Below, in pieces: positions 25,895-37,570 of a DNA stretch of 64,000 nt. Below the pieces are notes generated by a model. That model made no database searches. It worked only from the letters and a program-made list of their open reading frames with translations, and was not told the DNA's origin. Position 1 is the stretch's first letter, and every line of letters begins with the position of its first letter. A program made the position numbers and the translations under genes. Source of the stretch: Rostratula benghalensis (taxonomy: Eukaryota; Chordata; Aves; Charadriiformes; Rostratulidae); contig VXAI01000067.1 of NCBI GenBank assembly GCA_013399305.1, positions 1,297,490 through 1,361,489 on the forward strand, given 5' to 3'.

Positions 25895-28800
25895 CATCTT
25901 CCTGTTCTATGGGATGTGGTGGCCAGTTCACAGGTTTCCAGTGTGACTGGGAAACTGATAATTAAAAGCAAGATCTCCCCACCCCCCTTTTAAAGTAAAC
26001 GTTTTCCTTTTCTACGACATAAACGAATCAGGGGTTGTTTGACACCTCTGTCAGACTGTCTTGTTATTTCTCCATTCCCTCCAAAAATGGCTTCTCCCTT
26101 TGGTTCTGGGTCAGTTTCCCTCCCTGTATTTTAATTCACCCTGTTCTTAGACTTCTAAAGCCCAAGGTCTGTTTGAAGATAGAAACAGAGACTTGGAGAA
26201 GAGCTTTCTGAAATGCTGTACTGGCAACTTGGTAAGGAAGAGCAGTTAGTGGGTATTGAAAAATGATGCATCATTTTTACTCCTCTTGAAATATTTTGGA
26301 CCTGACAAGGTCCCAAATAGCTGAAAACAAATCAAATAATGTTTTGACTTTTGACAATGTCATTCCGATTTCCATAGCATCTTCATTCTCTGAATTAAGG
26401 CTGTTAGAAGAGAGACATTGTTATCAACTTCAGTAATAGATGTCTTGCATTAATATGTGAATATTAATAAGAGCAATTAAATAAAAAGTCTTAAATTTAT
26501 TCCAGCAAGATAAAAAGCCAACAGAGCAACAGCAAAGCAGTGGGATATATCAGAATAGTAAGAGAACTAGTTCTAGAAAATACTGAGAGAGGAATGAGGG
26601 TTTTGGGTTTTTTTTTTTTAATCTAACTACATTAACTGCTATTAAACTTGGGCTGCTTTTTCATTAAAACATCAAGTCAGGTCTCTGGTTTGTCTTGAGG
26701 GAGAGTTCATAATACTTGTACCATTGGGGCACACTGTTATAAGGATCATCTTGTACCTGCTATTGTACCTCATCACTGGGAGTTTAAATTGGAGTCTGCA
26801 AAAGGAGTGAATGTAGACAATGGCCACAGTGAATAAATGCTCACACAACCACTCACAATAAGCCCAATCAGCTGAGGAAAAGATGGAAGCAGGGGTCTAA
26901 TGTCTCTTGTATTGGTTTTCTTTGCCCAGGGATTCCATTTTTGTGGAGGATTCCCAGCTATACAATTAGAGCAGCCTTCCAGTGCATGAAGCAGCTAGAG
27001 AGGTATTCGACCTACTGCTTCCCTACTGGTTCTATGTAAAGTCATTGTTCCAGAAGGGCAGCACTAATGTTGCTTTGGATAATACTGTAGTTTAATCTGC
27101 CTGACTGTTGTCCAGTAACTGCTGCTGATCTCAGCAATAGTATTAGACTGTATTTGCCTGTTGCAATGGAACGTGAGGCCCATGTATGTTCTATATACCT
27201 GTATCAGGGATTATATCATACATATTAAATCTTTTCTCAACAGGAATGTCAACAGTACCCTTTTCTTGTGCTGAGAATCTGTAATATTCCTCTATATCTT
27301 ATCTTTTGTTAATCAAAACTAAGGAATGCCACAGTTTTGGATGTCTATCTTGTCTTCCTTCATAACAGTGTGGAAAATCAAAATTCAAAACATGTTGTTT
27401 CTGCTATCCAGGAATGGTTGTACATTTGTGACAGTGACACAGGTTCAGCCCACAAAATTCAAGTGCCATGTCTGCTAGCAAGCTGAACAGCACGCAACAA
27501 AACACTATTCGTGGATAGAAGGCATTTTTGTCTAATGCAACTCAATCTAGACTTTAAGAAATTTGAAATTTGACTTCAGACACAGGCTGTAGAATCCTTG
27601 GGAGGGTAATCATAAAATAGGAACTCCTTCATCATCATTCAGGTATTTAAAGCCTCTTCAAACACACTATGAAAATATTTTGCTGTAGTCTTCATGTTCA
27701 ATTATCATCATCTGCCCAGTTCTGCACCTCTTGTGCATGTAGCTTTGATGTGAATTACCAGAATTACCTTGCATGTGCACACATCCTTGTTAAAATGTGT
27801 GGGCCAGTACTGCTGTCTCCTCTGCTAACAGCACTGACTCTCATCTGTATCAACTACCCTCTCTAGAAATTGAAATAATATCCCTGGCCAGTTTTAGTGT
27901 TGTCCCTAGAAAGTACATTACACATGAGGATGTGTCCTGCCATAAAGAACTGACATCAAAGTTAACACAATACCACATGCAGCATTCGAGAGTTTGCTTC
28001 ACTCTGTGTTTGCAAGGCATTTTTTTCCTTGTACATAGGCTGGTTGTTGGTATCTCTTCCACAACACACAAAAAAACCTGAGAGGTACTCGTTTTCTTGT
28101 TTGGTGGTGAGGTGAGTGTAAAGGACCTTGACAAGATGAAACTCTCTCCTGTCATGTTAGTACAGTTGTCAAAAGCTAACCCCTCTAGGTACCTTAATGA
28201 CTGCCTAACAAAAATGGAGCTGGAGAGCCTGGTTTCCTCCTTGGTCTTACGGTAATATTGTAATGATGTGTCTGTTCACTGTGTAACTGTGTGACAATGG
28301 CCAGCAGTGGGACTCTGTAGGGTTAGCTACAGTTTGTCATATTCTGATTTAGGATAGAAAGCAGGAACAAACAGTTCTGTGGATAAATCCTGGTTATCTT
28401 TAACAGGGAAAAGCCTTCATTTGTTTACTAGAATTGGAGAATCTGCAAGGCTTATCTTCAACCTCTCTGTCTTGGTTCTCCAAAGCTACCCTCCTGGGAC
28501 AGCAGTATGTGTGCATGCAGCTAAGTCTTGCAGGATGAATATAGTTATCGGTTGTGGTTATTTGAACAACGCTGTTCGTGTCTAGTTCCTTTGTATCACA
28601 GAAGCTGAGTAGAAAGCAAAAGATGCAGCTGTTTGGTGATGAAAAGAATAAAGGTTTGGGGAGAATAAGATGTAAGTGTCCTGTATTCTTCCCCTCCCAG
28701 TCCTTTTTGGTCACATTCCATAATTTGTTGTACTCTCGGCATCGGTGTTTTATTTCAGGCATGTAAAGTAGGAATAACTAGACCAGCTTCCTTGATGGAA

Positions 28801-30490
28801 ACTAGTCCTTTGCTGCCATAAGCCACTGTATCCTGTAATCGTGCCAATGAAACTATCAGGTTCTGTCTTGCTCATCTTGCCACCTTTGACTTTTCTGCTT
28901 CTCTTTTGATGTCTAGAATTCACCTAGGCTTCCTTTGCTAATTAGGCATAGAAATATCTGTGCACAGACAAACACAGAGAATACACAAAACAGAGGTTTT
29001 AGTGGGGGAGTGCCCAATTTTGATAAGGCCTGTCTTCCACAAATTCACCCTAAAGGGGAAGAAAGCTATTCTTTTTATGACAATTGAAATATGAGAATGG
29101 GCTAGACCCTTTGATGAAGCTGAAACTACCCTGCCTTTTCTGTGTTTTTGTCTCAGACTTGGTATTACAAAAGTGGTGAATATATTTGAAATAGAAACAT
29201 CTTCTGGAAAATCTCATTTTTTCTTTACTAATTATACTTAATGCTTTTTTTTAAAACAGTGTTATACAGTACTCTGTTCAGTAATTTAGTTATTGTTATT
29301 GATCAATGTGAATTAATTCTGAATTATGATTTCTTGATAAAATCCAGATGAACATGCAATTCCTTTTTACTTACATTTAGGTATATAACACTAACACCTG
29401 ACACTTATTTCTCTGTCCAACTACAGAACTGGTACAACGAAAGTCCCTTTTAGTACCTTTCCATTTTGCTTGGGAGGGCAGAAATGGGATATAGGGACCC
29501 ATTTCTAGTGAATTGTTTGCTTTCAGAAGGTAAAAATCCAAAAATAGTCCTGACTGAAGAGTTTTTCATTAACAAATGCCAATCTCAGCAATGATAATCA
29601 TGTAACCATGATTCCATCAGTGTTTGACAGGAAGACATGCTTTGTTGATAGGGAAACATTTGTGTCTTTCCCAATTTAGAGTGTAGTTAACAAGAAACCA
29701 ATACTGAAATATTGTGAAATAAGTCCTAAGTTGTGACTCCTGGGATTCGGAAATGAAATTGTGGCAGATTCTTCTTTAACAATTTCTCCTTCAGGTGGCC
29801 CTGCTGAATGTGAAGCAGGGCCAAAGTGGCACTCAAATAATTCTGCAGAACCTATTTTACTGTAGGATTTTTTCCCAGGTTGCAAACAGTTAGGTTTATA
29901 TGACACATAATTGTTCAGTTGAAAGTGAGTCCAAGATGGTGCGGAATGCTGGTTTTGGTTTGATTTTTATTGCTTCTGTGATTAGTGAAGTTAACACAGC
30001 ATCTTTTGGGTTTAGGTCTTCAAGATTTCTGATAGTGATAAAAAAATATTTTTCATACAATACTTTCCGCAATGTTCTTTAGTATCCATGGTGTTAGTTA
30101 TGAAGCCTGAGATTTTTCAAAGCAACCCACCAAACTAAAAATAACTCCCAAATTTTCCAACACAACCGGCCTTTTCATGGAAAACAGGAAGTATTTCCAT
30201 AGATTAAATAATGAACTACATTGTTGTCTGTGATATACAAATAGTGAAAACATACATTGTTATTTTTCTGTGGGGAATTGCTTTGATTATAAGAAGTTGA
30301 TGCCTTATCTAAATGATAATATTGCACGTTCAAGGCTGCATGAGAAAATAGTGAACAGTGACATGTGTCCTTATTTTTGCATTTGGCTGATTTTTTCTAT
30401 GATGACCAATAAATTGAAATATAGGTGCTAAGTCACAGCAGAGTCAAAACAGAGTGTCATTTTTATTATTCCATGGTCTGCTTTCTTAAT
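25895..30490. other. Non-coding stretch, no gene seen
   Basis: This stretch contains a 20-bp perfect palindrome at 26259-26278. Otherwise it has short open frames on both strands (up to 120 codons, at 28400-28762 minus) without recognisable domains. No CR1 or LTR piece is visible. Confidence 0.55.
26259..26278. repeat. 20-bp perfect palindrome
   Basis: AAAAATGATG and CATCATTTTT are exact reverse complements with no spacer. The central TGATGCATCA also holds an ATGCAT core. It may be chance or a dimeric binding site. Confidence 0.85.
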
Positions 30491-30754
30491 GATGTGGTAT
30501 AATGGTAAAAGAATTTGTGGGATCTAAATATTTAAACAGCATTTTACCAAATGAAAGCTGGAAACGTTACAGTAATAGTTTCTGCATCTTTCATTGCTAT
30601 TCTTTTAGACTGAAAGAGCAGGTCACTTAATGGTATAACCATATACATCAGCCACCCTGTTTCCTCAATAATAAAATGGGGATAATACTGCAAAGGACTG
30701 TGTTGTGGTGATTCATCTTCATAAAAAGTTCTACAGAAATGGTAGGCATTATTA
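30491..30754 (+). mobile_element. MIR SINE, near full length
   Basis: This is an old tRNA-derived SINE of the MIR group. The 5' end GTATAATGGTAAAAGA parallels the tRNA-like A-box region (GTATAGTGGTTAAGA). Further on come GAGCAGGTCACTTAA (compare GGGCAAGTCACTTAA in the MIR core), then GTTTCCTCAATAATAAAATG followed by GGGATAAT, which nearly matches the most conserved MIR segment. The tail GTTCTACAGAAATGGTAGGC, followed by ATTATTA, fits the CORE-SINE 3' end. The total length of about 264 bp is close to a full MIR. The middle is strongly diverged. The call is from remembered consensus, not an alignment. Confidence 0.82.
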
Positions 30755-31656
30755 GCATCCCATGTGATTACAGTGACAGGATGATACGGTAGTTTGTCTG
30801 AATTAAGTGGTACTGAAAGTGTCTCAAAAAAACTGCTCCTGCTGGATTTCCAGGCATGAGAGATTTAGAACAGTTTGGATAAACATCTGGACTCAACTCT
30901 GTCTCTTTTAAAGGTTACCTTAAATGACAGATGAAGGAACCTTATACTGAGATAACCTTCTATCTGAAGCATGTCAAAGTACTAAGGAATCAATATGCAA
31001 ACTATATATAGATTACAGCACCTCTATCAAGTTAGGGCACTGAAACAAACACCACCACGATAGAAATCAAAATGGAAAAACACAATGTTAAACTCAAACT
31101 ACGAGGAGAATGTAGTCGGAGAGAAAGTAATCGTCAGTGGGGACCTGGCAGGAAATTGGGAGGTGTAGCTTCTTTTTGCACACAATGTACCATGTGAATT
31201 GGGGTCTGAACTTAACGGCTCAGAAATGCCTTTATGGCTTATGTGAAAAATTGCAACTTCAGGGACAAGCAATTTGCTGGGATGCAGGTTAAATAATGTT
31301 TCGTATAGAAGAATAAAAACTGCCTGTTTGTCAGCATAACATCACAAAACCCATGCATTTTAAACTGTTACATCGTTGACAAAAAAGTGCTGCTTACCAG
31401 ATTGTGTGGAGCACTTTACAGCAGCAATGTCTTTGGAAGGTGCTCCCTTCTTTAACCTTACTCAGCTCGACTGAGCTGAGATTGCAGTACGTCTGATATC
31501 ACTTACATTTAAAAAAAAAATAAAATTAGATATTTTACAAATACATTTCATCTCAAAACCAAATCAAGCATGGAGAAATGTTGACTAGTTTATAAGAAGT
31601 TGCCTCTTTTATTTTTGACCTTGTGCAACAGAGTTTTGACTCTGTGTTGTCTGTAG

Positions 31657-31731
31657 CAGAGAACTGATGTATCTCATCTGAACCAGCAAAACTGCCTCTC
31701 ATCCTGCCTTCATGCTCCGATAAAGACTCTG
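31657..31731 (+). other. Possible exon (unidentified, weak)
   Basis: A 75-nt segment follows an acceptor-like GTTGTCTGTAG and precedes a donor-like GTAAGAG. One frame is open with exactly 25 codons (starting QRTDVSHLNQ); the other two frames have stops. The splice context is the best of the candidates in the window. I do not recognise the peptide. It could be a non-coding-RNA exon, a cryptic exon or chance. It cannot join the 32315-32384 candidate in a single open frame, so the two do not support each other. Confidence 0.22.
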
Positions 31732-32314
31732 GTAAGAGCAGTCCTCAGCAGATTATTGCTTCTGATTTTCTCATCTTCTAGGAAAACAATGAGGATTGAG
31801 AAATTATGCTTTCTGCTTTTCAACTAGAGAAACATTAGTGCTCAACAGTATGTCAGAAGATTTGCTCTAAATCTTAAGTATCTAAAATATATGGCCAGGG
31901 TTTAAGAATTGATAAACAGTGGAGCTGCTCACAGAGATGGAAATGATAGAAGTTCCATGTTCATTTGCATGATTTTTATCCAATTATCATAGCTAGGCTG
32001 TCACCAGGCTATTTGTATCATAGTTCTCTGTCTGTACACCGGGCACATGACTGACTAGTGATTTACACTGTGCTATGCTAAAATTCCTGCAAGTGGCAAT
32101 TTAGAAATAGTAATTTAGAAGCTGATCAGTGAATGCTGGTTGTGCTGAATCAGTCAAAATGTTATACTAGTTCCCATTTAATGGATTTGCTGAAATTAAT
32201 TATTTAGATGCCCAATGATTCTCTTTCCATCTTCAGAATAATCTGTTTTCAAGTGGTCTTAAATGAACATAAACACATGTTTTCCTCTCTTCCCCTTTTA
32301 AATATTTCACCAAG

Positions 32315-32384
32315 TTTTCCTGTCACTGTGATAATTAAAGAAATTGATAATATGTCTTTAGAAGAAGGCCAAAGGGCCCTAAAG
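32315..32384 (+). other. Possible exon (unidentified, weak)
   Basis: A 70-nt segment is preceded by a long pyrimidine tract (32279-32300) and CAAG, and followed by the donor-like GTTAGT after AAG. One frame is open and gives a protein-like peptide containing IIKEIDNMSLEEGQRALK. That frame is also open further, from 32208 to 32429. I know no family with this string. The acceptor is some distance from the pyrimidine tract, which weakens the case. Confidence 0.22.
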
Positions 32385-34559
32385 GTTAGTATCTGTTCCT
32401 TTCGATCACTGCTTAGCATTTGCCAATAAAGAAAGAAATGCTTCTTAGAATCAGGAAAAAGATTAATCTACATACACTAGCCATTGTGTGAGTGCCTACC
32501 ATCTGGCAAAGGATCTTGCGCTTAGCCCTACTTAAGGCCATGGCCCATTTCCAAAAGTTGGAAGTCCTGTGGATTTATCTGGAACTTGGTTCCTAAAAAG
32601 TTTATGAAACTAAGATTTTTGTTAGTGAGCTAGAAAGTCATCATCAGAGAAATGTTTAATTAATTTAGGTTGTTAAAGAATGTTCCACAGTCCAAGCTTG
32701 TAAATAAGTGAATGCAAATGCAGAAACATCCCCAGAAGTCTAAAGGCAATTCTTAAGACATGTAGTGCTCAAGGAAGTGAATCTGGAATGATATTCCTAT
32801 AGCTAATAACCTGAATTTGCAAGCCCAACCCACATTTTTATGTATGCCTCCTCCAGAGCAGAGATAAGTGGTGGTGTTTGATAGTATTTCAACTCTGGAG
32901 AGACTGTAGGGTTTGTCTGGGAGATTGAGAAGAAAATTCAGGTGTAACTGAAGGATTTCTTCTTGTTTCATTGGTGTCAGGGTCAAGCATGGGTCTCAAA
33001 GGAGGCCAAGCACTCTGCCTTTCCAGGAAATAGTGAGTAGAAATTGGTTGATTTCATAAGACTTCAAAAAAGAACTTAAGAGTTCCTGCTGATGATGGTA
33101 GTGGCTTTTTCTCTGATGGTTTGAAGGCAACTGGGAGACTTTGGTGTGAGAACCATAACTGATTATGAATTATCATTTTACATTAAATAAAAAAAACAAT
33201 TTGCAGACTTAGAAGTCAGCATGTCCTCATGTCCTGTTGCTGCGACATAACCTCAAAACAATATTCTGCATGTTAGTTTTCTCTAGAGGTATTACAAAAA
33301 ACTGTAAGCTTCAGAGAAATCTCTGCTTGAAGGGTACAACGCTGACCTAAAGATGTCTCCTTATTGATTGGCTGAATATGAACTACAAGCATGGCCTCAT
33401 AAGCCTTTCTTCATAGTAGTAAAGCAAACAAGTGTATTGCTAAAAATATCCAATAATGTGGGGCTCTGTAAAAATTAATTTATAGTAATATTTCTTAATA
33501 TAGGCTGTAGTTTTTGTGTCTCCGTTTTTTTTTTTCACTCCCATATATTGCTTTAACTCAAAGCATGCGGTATTATATTTTCTTCTACAAAATCAAGTTG
33601 TGGGGTGGGGCTTTTCCCCTTCCTCTGTTGCAGAAAACAAATGCTTTAGTAAGTAAAGACTATCTATCTGACCTATTTATAATGCTTTTTTGAAAAGCTT
33701 CAGCTGATTTTCAAAATTTTTACTTTTAAAAATATGCTCAGTATATTTACTAGCTGGAAGGTGTTACAGACTGGGCCTATTATGATCAATTTTACATGAG
33801 TTGCAGCACTAATGGGTGCACCGGGTTTCATGTAACCCGAGTGAAAGTTTGCTGCCCTGCTGTGTCATATCCTTGTTCACTGTGCTCACGTCTTCCTCGT
33901 GTGTACAGTCTGACTTCATGTAGCTGTTTGCAGGCCTTTTTCCAGATTACCAGTTTGGATCTGTATGTTGTGTGATTTGGATGAATGAACTTAAAAGCAG
34001 ATAAGGTGAGGTGAATTTATTTGTAAGTCTGAGCGTATGAACAATCTTTCAATGGGCCTTCAAGTTGTTGGGCCTTAGAAGGTTTAACAGAAAACAATTA
34101 AAACTCTTAGTTAATTTTTACAATTAGATATCAAATAGACTTTGAAGGAACAGGGATAATAAAATAATTTTTTTGTGAGTACAAATATCTCTCTCACTTA
34201 AACAAGTCTGACTACCTTCCAGTACGCCCATCTTGAATTCTAAAGATCTTCCTGAGAACTGAAGGGCCTCTCCTGAGCTGGATTGTGCCAGCCCATCACT
34301 TCAGTATTTAGTTTGCAAGGTCCAGATGGTGGCAAGCTGCAAATGGGTACTTCTGCAGCTGAAATATCTATCCCCTTGGCAGACTCGAGAGACACTGGTT
34401 CTGGCAGATTTAGACTTGTCTCTGGCTATTTAGCACAGTTGTACAGTTAATGGGCTGTTGGACAATTTTGTCAAACTTGCTATTTTCTGGTGACTCGTTT
34501 ATAATTCTGGGAAAGGAGCACACGGTTAGCCATTTGTGAATAATTGGAAATCCTCTTGA

Positions 34560-34800
34560 GATCTCAAGAAAAACACATTCATTGTTAAATAGGGTTGATT
34601 CGCCGTTTATTTAGGTATCCGAGATAGAATCTCAATACCGGCCTTTGAATGCTCCATATATTTCTCCAAATTGGATTTTGCCTTTGTGTCTGTGTCTAAC
34701 GTGTTTTAAGAGGCCAAGGTCTTAATTACTGTTATTATGCCTAGTTTACCATACGATTATAGTCGATGTTAATTAAAATGGGGACTTTGCAAATGCAAAA
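34560..34800. promoter_or_regulatory. Possible conserved non-coding element
   Basis: This block keeps seven CpG dinucleotides between about 34600 and 34770 in otherwise CpG-poor DNA. It holds homeobox-type AT motifs (TTAATTA near 34722 and near 34771) and an octamer-like TTTGCAAAT near 34788. No long open frame or repeat signature is present. This texture is typical of vertebrate developmental enhancers, but conservation cannot be judged from one sequence. Confidence 0.3.
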
Positions 34801-37429
34801 GGCAAATCTACAGGTTTTATGTTTTCACATGTATATTTCTGTGTACATCTGCAGGTATACAAATATGGAATTTTTGTCATCATCTGCATTTATGATTTAC
34901 TTCTGATCAATTCACTGATCTGCTTACTGATCTCTGGGACACCAAAATTTCTGACCAGTCCCAAACAGCCTTTTTTTCAAACTAGAGTAAAATCTAACTT
35001 ATCCTCTAATTACTGACATAAATACAAATCCGCTATGAGAAACCAATTTCCCTTATCTATCAGGCTTGTAGGTGAGAGCAGTGTCATTGAAAAGAGATGT
35101 GCTCTAGCATCCACTAGGACAGACCTCTTGGTTTGGCTTTTTTTGTCACACTGCAATACCCTGATACAATCACAGCCATTCTGTATGGACTGTTTGAAGT
35201 TGTTTTGGACATTTCTGCTGTGAACTAGAAAGTTAAGTCCTTCATTTTCCTCCAGGACTTGCATTATGATAGCCCAGCTTTACAAATAGAAATGCATACA
35301 AATAGCACTGATAACAGTTTTAAGACACACAGCTCATGCTGAATGCACAATGATATAACATTAAAGATATGTGTTGCCTCTGGATGAGGATGATATGAAT
35401 GTCTTGCTTGCATCTTCCTAAGCCTGTATAATGGGGGTCTGAATTACAGATAACATCACGTAAAGAGATAGATGTAATACATACCCACACAGAAAACTAT
35501 GTGCTTGAGAGAGATTGTCCACTGGTTGGGAAAACACAATTTTTGTTTTCAAACTGAATTGTTTTAAAATTCTGCATGATCCTGGGATTGGTATTCTGTG
35601 TGGCACGCTGGCATTTTGCTGTATTTTCCTCCCTCAATATAGTTTAATCTGTATTAAAGCACTGTGCTGTCACAACTTTCATAAATTATTACACAGCCAG
35701 CCAATAGAAATTACATAAATACTGCAAATATAATCATCTGTTCTTAGCAGAAAGTCTTAAAGGACTTTTAAACTAGTTACAACAGAAAGTGGTAATCCTT
35801 CCATTAAAACTTTCTTACCATGTTATAAGTTTGCCGTTATGCAACATTTTTCACCTTGTCAGCTGAAAACTGTTTTTCCAAAAGTAATCTAGACCTTGCT
35901 TTGCTGAGATGGAAATAAAGGGAAGTTTGTCTTGACTAAGTGCTCTGTTTTCCTGTGACTCTGAGCAAGTAGTAGTTAGAATGAAACATTGGAAACAACA
36001 GTAATTTACTAATCAGGAGAAAAATGGTTGTTACTGAAACATACCCCATGTTTACTGCAAAATTGATTTAAAGCACATTTTAAAATAACAGCTCAAGAAA
36101 AATAGGCTCACAGCGGGCTCCAAATTCTAAATGCAACATTTGCATATATATGATTAAGTGCCACAGAATGGACTTTGCTCATTGAGGTCTCTTACAGGCA
36201 GAGAAGATAGCAAGGAATGTGTTGCTGAATTTATCTGCCTTTGGAAGGCTGAGGAGGACTGAGCTCCTGATCAGGCTTTTCTTTGCTCTTGTGGAAGACG
36301 CTGAAGCAAAGAAAATACTGGAAATAAACCTGAATTCTATGATACCTTCATCCAAGCCTTAGACTGTGCTTTTACTGGATTTTTATATGAGCACAGTACT
36401 AAAGCATAATTAGCTTAAATTGCCACTTGTACTCTCACAAAATAAAGACAGGAAGGGAAGAATTATCCAGTGCTAGTTCTTTTCCTGGAAAAAAAAATGG
36501 ATTAAATGTAACTGTTAATCTAGGGGTAAACTGAGGAACACAGTCCACTATCCAGGAGAATGAATCAGTGAAAAAATGACATCAAGTGAAAACGTAGGGA
36601 AAGGAAAATAGTTCCATATACATGCCCCTTCAGTTGAGTAAATTTTGTCATCTGTGAAGTTAGATACGGGGGGGAGCTTCACTCTGACAGAGCTGGTGGC
36701 AGAGAAAAAAGAACTGAAAGTTTTTGTCAGGAGCAGGTTTACAAAGAAAATTAATTTCAAAAGCTTGTGTGGCAAACAGCAAAAATTATCACAAGTACTC
36801 TTCTCCCTTTTTGCATTTGTATACATCCTACTTTTATACCTTTATGTATTTCATGTGGTAATAAATATTCAGAAAGATTGCTCTGCAATGGTTGCAGCCA
36901 AATTGATGCTGGTTATTCCAGATGGAAAGATCATTGCCTCTCAAGGTACTGTAACAAAAGACTTGGCGGTTCGTAAGTAGTGTTCCTGCTGGGAGCAGGT
37001 GTCTTCAGTTTGACAAGATTGTACTTTATCCATGAGTGCTTGAAATGCACTATAGCTGGTAGCAGGTCAAACAGGTCTGGATTTTAAATAGAGTGTTTTA
37101 AGTCTTTGGTAATGAGCTTGAGGTGGTGAACAATGACATGCAAAACTAATTACCTGTTTACTAACGTCACAATAACTCAGCCATTTGTCTTGACTGGAGC
37201 CATGCTGAGCCTTGGCTCCTTCCACCAAGCCTACTTTCCAGCCATTGAGTGATTGTATGTGAACTGTTTTGCTAGAAAGTGCCAAAAAAAGAAGAAAAAA
37301 AAGAGGAAAAGGGGAATTCATTTAACTGCCACAACCTAGATTTTAATTTACTGACCACATAAGAGATTTAGGGATTAGATTTTTCTTATATGCAAGGCAT
37401 GTCTCTGTGGGAGCAGTGTGCTTTCACTG
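34801..37429. other. Non-coding stretch, no gene seen
   Basis: Short open frames up to 111 codons (36645-36980) have no recognisable domain. No repeat family was identified. Confidence 0.55.
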
Positions 37430-37570
37430 AAGAGAGTAAAGCGGGCACTCAGCAGAAGAGTTAATTATCTGAGTGCTAATGTTCTCAGACATATACGTAA
37501 TGCATCATAAGTATTAGCAAAGAAGCGCTGCCTGGCAGTATAAGATCAAATTACCTCTCGAAGTTTTATT
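37430..37570. promoter_or_regulatory. Possible conserved non-coding element
   Basis: This short block has retained CpGs (GCGGGC, TACGTA, AGCGCT, CTCGAA) and AT motifs such as GTTAATTATC and ATAATGCATC-like sequence. It has no coding potential and no repeat signature. The call rests on base texture only. Confidence 0.22.

Larger units (their letters stand above)
30755..34559. other. Mostly non-coding stretch with two exon-like segments
   Basis: Apart from the two exon candidates listed separately, no gene is seen. A hairpin with arms CTCAGCTC and GAGCTGAG (4-nt loop) lies near 31463-31482. An octamer ATTTGCAT (POU-factor type) lies at 31973-31980. A hairpin with arms CGGGTT and AACCCG lies at 33822-33839. 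Confidence 0.5.
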
